DNA of 6,365 nucleotides, taken from Pseudomonadota bacterium (GTDB lineage: Bacteria > Bdellovibrionota > UBA1018 > CAIMNF01). The notes below the pieces were generated by a model. It was not told where the DNA came from, searched no databases, and saw only the letters and a list, made by a program, of their open reading frames with translations. Positions 1 to 4,519 of the stretch are shown in pieces; position 1 is the first letter of the stretch, and each line of letters starts with the position of its first letter. Position numbers and translations under genes: made by a program. The DNA lies in assembly GCA_027482725.1 (NCBI GenBank), contig JAIXVT010000080.1:1-6365 (forward strand), written 5' to 3'.

Positions 1-85
1 GCTGCGCATACGCCGCAAGCGTCAGTCCCACCGCACCGGCTCCGTAAATAAAAACAGGGAGTTTTGTCTGAGTCTTTGATTCCAC
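1..85 (-). CDS. N-terminal fragment of a Rossmann-fold oxidoreductase (ketopantoate reductase-like or FAD-dependent)
   Basis: Reading the minus strand from a GTG at 85-83, 28 codons run open to the window edge. They begin MESKTQTKLPVFIYGAG and continue AVGLTLAAYAQ. The short beta strand followed by GAGAVG (residues 15-20) is the GxGxxG dinucleotide-binding turn, placed at the N-terminus as in ketopantoate reductase (PanE/ApbA) and similar NAD(P)-dependent enzymes. The GLTLA that follows is also common in FAD-dependent monooxygenases, so the cofactor and reaction cannot be fixed from this fragment. A GGAGG tract (minus strand, 92-88) lies only 2 nt before the GTG, which is close for a ribosome binding site. 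The frame stays open upstream, with a TTG at 94-92 as an alternative start. The gene is head to head with the dusC-like gene, and the two proposed starts overlap. The rest of the gene lies outside the window. Confidence 0.6.
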   Translation of the reverse strand, partial: MESKTQTKLPVFIYGAGAVGLTLAAYAQ

Positions 86-1083
86 AGCCTCCAAGATTAG
101 CGCATAATGAAATCCCTGTGTCGGATAACCCTTGGCCCACGCATCATCAAAAACGTTTAGTTCTTGCACCTATGGAAGGCGTGACCGATGCCCACCTGCG
201 CAACCTGATTGGGCGCATGGGTATTTTTGATTACGGCGTGACGGAATTTTTCCGGGTCACCGATCACCCCATCCCCGTGCATGTGTTTGAGCGCGATTTC
301 CCAGAAGGGAAAAACGGCGGCGTCACCGAAAGCGGCCTGCCCATACAAGTGCAAATTTTAGGCGGAAATGCCGAACGCATGGGACAAAGTGCGCTCAACG
401 CCATCCGTGCGGGTGCGCGTGCGGTAGACATTAATTTTGGTTGTCCGGCGCCCACAGTGAACCGCAATGACGGGGGCGCGACATTATTAAAATACCCCGA
501 GCGTATTGAACAAATTATCGCAGCCGTGCGTGCGGCGGTCCCAGTCGAATTCCCTGTATCTGCAAAATTACGGTTAGGCTTTGATGACCCCAGCGTGATC
601 GATCACAACGCCAAACGCGCTGAAGCCGGGGGTGCCAACTGGATTACCATTCACGGACGCACCAAATTGCAAGGCTACACTCCACCCGCGTATTGGGAAC
701 CGATTGGGCGAGTGCGACGTGCGCTTACTATTCCCGTGATCGCAAATGGGGAGATTTGGAATGTCGATGAACTTAAAAAATGTATCGCGCAATCAGGCTG
801 TGATCACTTTATGATGGGACGCACTTTTTTGGCAAATCCTGGAGAAGCGCAACAGGTGCGTGGGTTTTTAAATTTATCCGAAAAATCGCGCACTTTAGCT
901 ATTCCCACAACTGCAATGGGCGCAGATTGGTTGCCAGTATTTGAACTGATGCAAGACCGCATCCGAAAAATAAAAATGTGGTCGCGCTACATTGCTACAA
1001 GACAAGACCCAGAATGGTGGGAACCCTTGAAAAAATGCCAAACTTGGGAAGAAATGAAGTCTCTGCTTGGTCCAACTCTTTAG
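64..1083 (+). CDS. dusC: tRNA-dihydrouridine synthase, DusC-like
   Basis: This is an FMN-dependent enzyme that reduces a uridine in the tRNA D-loop to dihydrouridine using NADPH; the DusC group acts at U16. The 339-residue product shows the whole Dus barrel: LAPMEGVTD at residues 34-42, VDINFGCP at 121-128 with catalytic Cys127, GGATLLK at 137-143, SAKLRLG at 166-172, HGRTKLQGY at 197-205, ANGEIW at 227-232 and MMGR at 250-253. The HGRTKxQGY and ANGEIW wording matches DusC better than DusA or DusB; the subgroup is assigned from memory of E. coli DusC. The C-terminal helical part (about 285-339) is typical. The start is uncertain: TTG at 64 follows GGGAG by 2 nt and gives about 30 residues before the first strand, while TTG at 76 or GTG at 118 would give a more usual N-terminus. 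ATG at 172 lies inside the core motif and is too late. The 3' end overlaps the convergent transglycosylase gene by 89 bp. Confidence 0.93.
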   Translation: MSESLIPQPPRLAHNEIPVSDNPWPTHHQKRLVLAPMEGVTDAHLRNLIGRMGIFDYGVTEFFRVTDHPIPVHVFERDFPEGKNGGVTESGLPIQVQILGGNAERMGQSALNAIRAGARAVDINFGCPAPTVNRNDGGATLLKYPERIEQIIAAVRAAVPVEFPVSAKLRLGFDDPSVIDHNAKRAEAGGANWITIHGRTKLQGYTPPAYWEPIGRVRRALTIPVIANGEIWNVDELKKCIAQSGCDHFMMGRTFLANPGEAQQVRGFLNLSEKSRTLAIPTTAMGADWLPVFELMQDRIRKIKMWSRYIATRQDPEWWEPLKKCQTWEEMKSLLGPTL

Positions 1084-1759
1084 AGCGCCCGATAATGTCT
1101 TGAGCGAATTTTTTCTTTACCGCAGGGTCGCCGTTATAGCGCTCCAAAGCGCCTGCGTAGTCCTCATACTTTTTGGGAACTACACCATGCTGAGCGACAT
1201 AAAGCTTGAGCAGAATTGCGCCCAATGCCAATGAAAACTCGGAATCTTTTGATGCTTTCACCCGCCAAGACTTAATACTTTCGGGCGAATTTAAATTTTC
1301 AGGGAGGGATGCGATCACACGTTTAGAGCACTGCTTAACCAACTGAAACAACGCGGGCTGACGGCGCGCCGAATCCGCATGCAGACGCTCCTGAATTTCT
1401 TTGAGCGCCGGAGTCGTCATCTGCGACAAACCCCGCGCACCCCGCTCGGACCGCGCATCGGTTCTAAATTCTGATTCGCGCCAAATCATCGAAATGAATA
1501 CCAACGGATCAATCCCCAGACATCGAGGAGTTTCTACCAAGTGATGAATCAACTGAATGCGTTTTTCTACAGGGACCGTCTCTGGTGAAGCTTGCTCAAG
1601 CGCGTGTCGGGCCTTGGCCAAAAGCTCGATGCGGGAATAAGAACGAATCCCTAGCACTTGGCCCAAGATGGCGAACTTATCGCTGAACAATTGCGCCTGA
1701 GCCAGAGACGTCGTCGGAGCCCAAAGCGCGGATACTGCAAAAATCATCACTACAAACAC
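995..1759 (-). CDS. Exported SLT-type lytic transglycosylase
   Basis: Predicted to cleave the MurNAc-GlcNAc bond of peptidoglycan in the periplasm, giving 1,6-anhydro ends. The 254-residue product begins with a hydrophobic stretch (residues 2-13) and a likely signal-peptidase site around SLA-QAQ (residues 18-23). The SLT core follows: ISMIWRESEF at 89-98 with catalytic Glu95, GARGLSQM at 107-114, and the ERYNG variant of the AYNxG motif at 206-210. About 94 residues separate GLSQM from RYNG, which I judge to be some 30 more than in Slt70, so this helical part seems enlarged. The start is GTG at 1759, 2 nt after GAGGG; GTG codon 4 or ATG codon 5 (1747-1745) are alternatives, and a stop lies a few codons upstream. 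There is no positive charge before the hydrophobic segment, which is unusual for a signal peptide. The last 29 codons and the stop run antisense to the dusC end. The subfamily is not assigned. Confidence 0.85.
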   Translation of the reverse strand: MFVVMIFAVSALWAPTTSLAQAQLFSDKFAILGQVLGIRSYSRIELLAKARHALEQASPETVPVEKRIQLIHHLVETPRCLGIDPLVFISMIWRESEFRTDARSERGARGLSQMTTPALKEIQERLHADSARRQPALFQLVKQCSKRVIASLPENLNSPESIKSWRVKASKDSEFSLALGAILLKLYVAQHGVVPKKYEDYAGALERYNGDPAVKKKFAQDIIGRSKELDQAETSFLPKFGIFSRVPTILGLVL

Positions 1760-1782
1760 AACCCTCTTATTTTACCTCAGGA

Positions 1783-1811
1783 TTTAAAGACGAACTCAAA
1801 AAACACCTCAA
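1783..1811 (-). promoter_or_regulatory. Possible sigma70-like promoter of the transglycosylase gene
   Basis: On the minus strand TTGAGG (1811-1806) and TTTAAA (1788-1783) are separated by 17 bp, each matching four of six consensus bases. Transcription would start about 15-20 nt before the GTG at 1759. A TAAAAT (1774-1769) with TTGAGT (1799-1794) at 19 bp is an alternative. AT-rich DNA gives such matches by chance, so this is only a suggestion. Confidence 0.25.
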
Positions 1812-1826
1812 ATAAAATTAATTTCA

Positions 1827-1854
1827 TTAAAATTATCGCCAACTCAAATATAAC
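1827..1854 (+). promoter_or_regulatory. Possible promoter of the Cys-rich exported protein gene
   Basis: TTAAAA (1827-1832) and TATAAC (1849-1854; five of six -10 bases) are 16 bp apart and would give a leader of about 65 nt. A second candidate, TTTACA (1878-1883) with TACGTT (1901-1906) at 17 bp, has a better -35 but a poor -10, and it would leave almost no leader before the ribosome binding site. The region 1791-1890 is only 24% GC by hand count, so chance matches are likely. Confidence 0.28.
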
Positions 1855-1913
1855 GGATCACTGATAAACTAATTTAATTTACAAAATCAACTCTTTAAGT
1901 TACGTTGCGTGCC

Positions 1914-1920
1914 AAGGAGA
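1914..1920 (+). promoter_or_regulatory. Strong Shine-Dalgarno site that fixes the start at 1927
   Basis: AAGGAGA ends 6 nt before ATG 1927, an optimal arrangement. It lies downstream of the in-frame GTG at 1909, so the longer reading with MPRRLP at the front is very unlikely. The ATG start also gives a standard signal peptide. It is the clearest ribosome binding site in the window. Confidence 0.8.
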
Positions 1921-1926
1921 CTCCCA

Positions 1927-3093
1927 ATGTCAATATCGATTCAATTCAGGCGCCGCGCCCTGTTTTCTGTATTTGCCATGATTGCCGGTATCACCCAAGG
2001 CTCAGGGGCCTTGGCCCAATCCGAGCAGATCGTGACCATAGATGCCCAACTTAAAACCGTTCAATTGGTCAACAGCCAGTTTGAACCCGTGTTTGAAACA
2101 CGGCAGGAACCCGATACCTGCTACCGAGACGAAGTCCAAGGCACCAAACAAGAGTGCCGCACGGTCTGGGACCAACGGTGCTATACAGAAACCTTTCCGT
2201 CATGCACATCCATTACCCGGAGAGAATGTTCCACCCAGAATCAATGCACCACCGTGCCCGACCAAGTCTGCAATTCCAATGGTTGCACCACCGTGCCCAG
2301 ACGCGTATGCCAACCCGCAACAGTCTGCCGGAACGTGCCCGATCAAGTGTGCCACACCCAAACTCGCAACCGCTGCGTAAACGAACCTCGTACCGTATGT
2401 AATCAGGTCCCTAACGTCGTGCGTGTACCTTACGCATGCACCCGCCCGGTACAAGTTCAAGTGGGCCAACGCCTGGTCATGAAAACGGTGGCAAATCTTA
2501 ATCTCGCGTTTCGCTATGCGGACGGAACTGGCCCCAATCGCGATCAGTTTAAAATTGCCCTTCCCCCGCAAGGCGAACCGCTGCTGAATTCTGAGAGCAC
2601 CGCAGACCGATACATCTACAGCTCAAGAATCCTGCGCAAGTCGGTACGCGCCGTTTCCGGAGACGAACAGATCGTGGATTATGATATCGAAGTGATCGGA
2701 ACACCCATCAGCATTTTTGGAAACGTTTCGGCAGGACGCATCGATGGAATCCGCTTGTTTTCGGATCGAGTAGAATTCGTTACCCCCGGACTGAATCTCC
2801 AAAGTGTTCCTGCAAAGGTCCGTATTGAACTTGTACGGAATCCACGGATCGGCGGAGATACCACCCTGATCGATCGCGAAATTGCCTCAAGAACCTTGGT
2901 AGTTCGGGGCGATACCGTGGTGGTTCCTTTCCAACCTTACGGGGTCGAGCCCTTAAAAGACCGACGATTCATCGTGCGGGTGGGTATACAGATCGATGAA
3001 TCAACACTTGGAAAATCAATCATCAACGGGCGCGTACTTAGCGGACTGAATCGCGCTCCAATCACAGGAGAATTCAAGGGAAATCCCGAATAA
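1927..3093 (+). CDS. Exported cysteine-array protein of unknown function
   Basis: The gene is not recognised and no function is claimed. The 388-residue product starts with a clear signal peptide: basic FRRR at residues 7-10, a hydrophobic core at 11-22, and a likely cleavage after GALA (residue 30). Residues 65-171 hold all 14 cysteines, at 65, 77, 85, 93, 101, 107, 115, 120, 128, 134, 142, 150, 158 and 171. Most neighbours are eight positions apart (C-x7-C) with a repeating sense of C-x-x-V-P-x-x-V-C, such as CTTVPDQVC and CRNVPDQVC. The even number, confined to one block of an exported protein, suggests disulfide pairing outside the cytoplasm. Residues 172-388 have no cysteine and alternate hydrophobic and polar residues, as in beta-rich folds. 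No lipobox or C-terminal anchor is visible. The gene has its own strong ribosome binding site and a terminator, so it is probably transcribed alone. The divergent transglycosylase shares its upstream region, but a joint role is only a guess. Confidence 0.88.
   Translation: MSISIQFRRRALFSVFAMIAGITQGSGALAQSEQIVTIDAQLKTVQLVNSQFEPVFETRQEPDTCYRDEVQGTKQECRTVWDQRCYTETFPSCTSITRRECSTQNQCTTVPDQVCNSNGCTTVPRRVCQPATVCRNVPDQVCHTQTRNRCVNEPRTVCNQVPNVVRVPYACTRPVQVQVGQRLVMKTVANLNLAFRYADGTGPNRDQFKIALPPQGEPLLNSESTADRYIYSSRILRKSVRAVSGDEQIVDYDIEVIGTPISIFGNVSAGRIDGIRLFSDRVEFVTPGLNLQSVPAKVRIELVRNPRIGGDTTLIDREIASRTLVVRGDTVVVPFQPYGVEPLKDRRFIVRVGIQIDESTLGKSIINGRVLSGLNRAPITGEFKGNPE
2245..2298 (+). repeat. Direct 15-bp repeat inside the cysteine array
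   Basis: TGCACCACCGTGCCC occurs exactly at 2245-2259 and 2284-2298, 39 bp (13 codons) apart and in the same reading frame, encoding CTTVP both times. A degenerate third unit (TGCCGGAACGTGCCC, 2326-2340) encodes CRNVP. This points to growth of the array by internal duplication. Confidence 0.75.
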
Positions 3094-3137
3094 CAAGTCA
3101 ACGATAACCCTTGTTCAAATCCAAAAATAACTTTGGG

Positions 3138-3169
3138 AAACCCCGTGGATACTTTCTGCGGGGTTTTTT
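3138..3169 (+). terminator. Intrinsic terminator after the Cys-array gene
   Basis: AAACCCCG (3138-3145) pairs with CGGGGTTT (3159-3166) around a 13-nt loop, and the 3' arm runs straight into six T residues (3164-3169). It lies 45 bp after the stop at 3093 and 31 bp before the recO start, so it should separate the two plus-strand genes into different transcripts. Read from the minus strand the A/T tails are weaker, so it is mainly a plus-strand terminator. Confidence 0.85.
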
Positions 3170-3199
3170 ATTCTTACGAAACCCCCTAAACTTTAAATC

Positions 3200-4000
3200 G
3201 TGAATGACCGGGTGTTTCTACTGAAAAAATTTCCTCTCAAAGAACGTGATCAAGTTGCGGTTGTTTTAGGGGAAGCTTCCGGAAAAATCACCCTGCTCGG
3301 CAAAAATTCGGTGCAGTCCAAACGATTCGGTAACGCTTTCCAACCGTTTCAACTTTTTTCTGTCGATCTGCCTGAAAAAACGATTCGCCTCCAAGACTAC
3401 GGAGAATCGGCATTGCATTTGGTTCTGGGCGCCCAAGTGGAACGCACGTTCCCAACAATTTCACGGTCACTTGTAAAAATGGCGACTGGCTCTGTCCTCA
3501 ATGAAACGGTTTTGCGGGCAGTCCCGGAACAACGCGAATCAAGCGAGCTTTTTAAACTGTACGCCAACGCAATTACCGCAGTCGATGAAACCGATGAACG
3601 TGCGTGCCTGCAAACGCTGATCGCTTTTTTATTGAAGCTCACTCAATGGCTGGGAGTTCAACCCACCATGACCGCGTGTGGAAGTTGTGGAGTACCGGTA
3701 TCCGAACTCCCTTCCAGGGGGCTAGGCGCTTATGCAGACTACAAAGTAGCGCAATGGAAATGCTCGTCATGTTTTTCTGCGCAACCGTTTGCCGGGGGCG
3801 AACCTATAGACGTGGATTTGATTTTTGACTTTTGCCTGGGGCTTGCTCATCCGATTCGTCGTTTGGAATTTAAGTCAGAACCTGCTGCACAAATTCGTGG
3901 ATTACAGTTTTTAGAAACTCACTATCAGTTCCATGTTCAAGGATTTGATCGAGAACCCATCAGGTCTTTGGGATTTTTTCGAGAATGTTATTCACTATGA
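3200..4000 (+). CDS. recO: DNA repair protein RecO
   Basis: RecO works with RecF and RecR to load RecA on SSB-coated single-stranded DNA and anneals complementary strands. The 266-residue product has the family layout: an N-terminal OB-fold beginning MNDRVFLLKKFPLKERD with GKITLLGKN at 28-36 and a QPFQLF strand at 48-53, then a helical domain, then Cys160/Cys163 (CGSC) and Cys188/Cys191 (CSSC). The two CxxC pairs match the zinc-binding form seen in Deinococcus-type RecO, which E. coli RecO lacks. The length is slightly over the usual 230-260. The start is GTG at 3200; TAA at 3194-3196 is in frame just upstream, so no longer form is possible. No Shine-Dalgarno is seen. Its 3' end overlaps convergent gmhB by 41 bp. 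Confidence 0.9.
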   Translation: MNDRVFLLKKFPLKERDQVAVVLGEASGKITLLGKNSVQSKRFGNAFQPFQLFSVDLPEKTIRLQDYGESALHLVLGAQVERTFPTISRSLVKMATGSVLNETVLRAVPEQRESSELFKLYANAITAVDETDERACLQTLIAFLLKLTQWLGVQPTMTACGSCGVPVSELPSRGLGAYADYKVAQWKCSSCFSAQPFAGGEPIDVDLIFDFCLGLAHPIRRLEFKSEPAAQIRGLQFLETHYQFHVQGFDREPIRSLGFFRECYSL

Positions 4001-4475
4001 TCGTGAATGCCTCTGGATTTTTGTGATCGATCTGAAACACCTGGGCACAACCAGCGGCACGCCCTGCATCGAGGTCGGTATCGCGATCACCGATCATGTA
4101 ACTTCTTGCCACATCGATATCATATTTTTTTGCGGCCGCAGTGATCAAAAGTGGCTTGGGTTTTCGGCATTCACAAAAATCATGCGGATGATGCGGACAA
4201 ATTTCAAAATGGTCAATTTTAACTTTTGCCTCAAGGATGAGCAATTCATTGAGCCGATCATTTACTGATTTGAGTTGATCCCAAGTAATATGCCCTCGGG
4301 CGACTCCACTTTGATTGCTCACTACAATCAAAAGAAACCCTGCATCTTTAAGTCGATAGAGTCCTTGTGCCACCCCGGGATAAAGCTCCACTTGTGCGGG
4401 CTGACTGATGTATCCGGGATCTTTGTTTAGGGTTTCGTCTCGGTCTAAAAAAACAGCGCGGTTTTGTGGGCTCAC
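3960..4475 (-). CDS. gmhB: D-glycero-D-manno-heptose 1,7-bisphosphate 7-phosphatase (GmhB)
   Basis: A cytoplasmic HAD-family phosphatase that removes the 7-phosphate of heptose bisphosphate on the way to ADP-heptose for the LPS inner core. The 171-residue product, close to the usual 175-190, shows HAD motif I FLDRDETLN (residues 9-17) with nucleophile Asp11 and Asp13, motif II VVSNQSGVARG at 51-61, the zinc loop CPHHPHDFCECRKP at 93-106 (Cys93, His95, Cys101, Cys103; Lys105 is the likely motif III lysine), and motif IV MIGDRDTDLDAG at 127-138. The zinc loop is shorter than in E. coli. Motif I has Glu14 where Gly is most common, but the required DxDxT pattern is kept. HisB-type histidinol phosphatase is the nearest alternative; the zinc loop and DPGYI segment favour GmhB. 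The start is GTG at 4475 with a weak ribosome site, and an in-frame TAA lies a few codons upstream. It is divergent from the MsbA-type gene, another LPS gene, with 44 bp between them. Confidence 0.9.
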   Translation of the reverse strand: MSPQNRAVFLDRDETLNKDPGYISQPAQVELYPGVAQGLYRLKDAGFLLIVVSNQSGVARGHITWDQLKSVNDRLNELLILEAKVKIDHFEICPHHPHDFCECRKPKPLLITAAAKKYDIDVARSYMIGDRDTDLDAGRAAGCAQVFQIDHKNPEAFTIIVNNILEKIPKT

Positions 4476-4519
4476 TCTGCAACCAGTTTACGCCAGTGTG
4501 ATAGCCTGAAGCTACGCCT

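Noticed and set aside
107..160. Small plus-strand frame from ATG 107 as a leader peptide
   Set aside because: It is only 17 codons, lacks a ribosome binding site and overlaps the dusC coding frame.
1794..1850. Repeated CTCAAATA/ACTCAAA words in the AT-rich spacer as operator sites
   Set aside because: They are only 7-8 bp, unevenly spaced, and expected by chance in such biased DNA.
1658..1864. 68-codon plus-strand frame over the transglycosylase start and AT-rich spacer
   Set aside because: Its product is low-complexity Lys/Asn/Ile translation of AT-rich DNA, without a recognisable motif.
2200..2571. 123-codon minus-strand open frame within the Cys-array gene
   Set aside because: It is antisense to a gene with a strong ribosome site, signal peptide and periodic cysteines; its own product shows no motif and it has no clear ribosome site.
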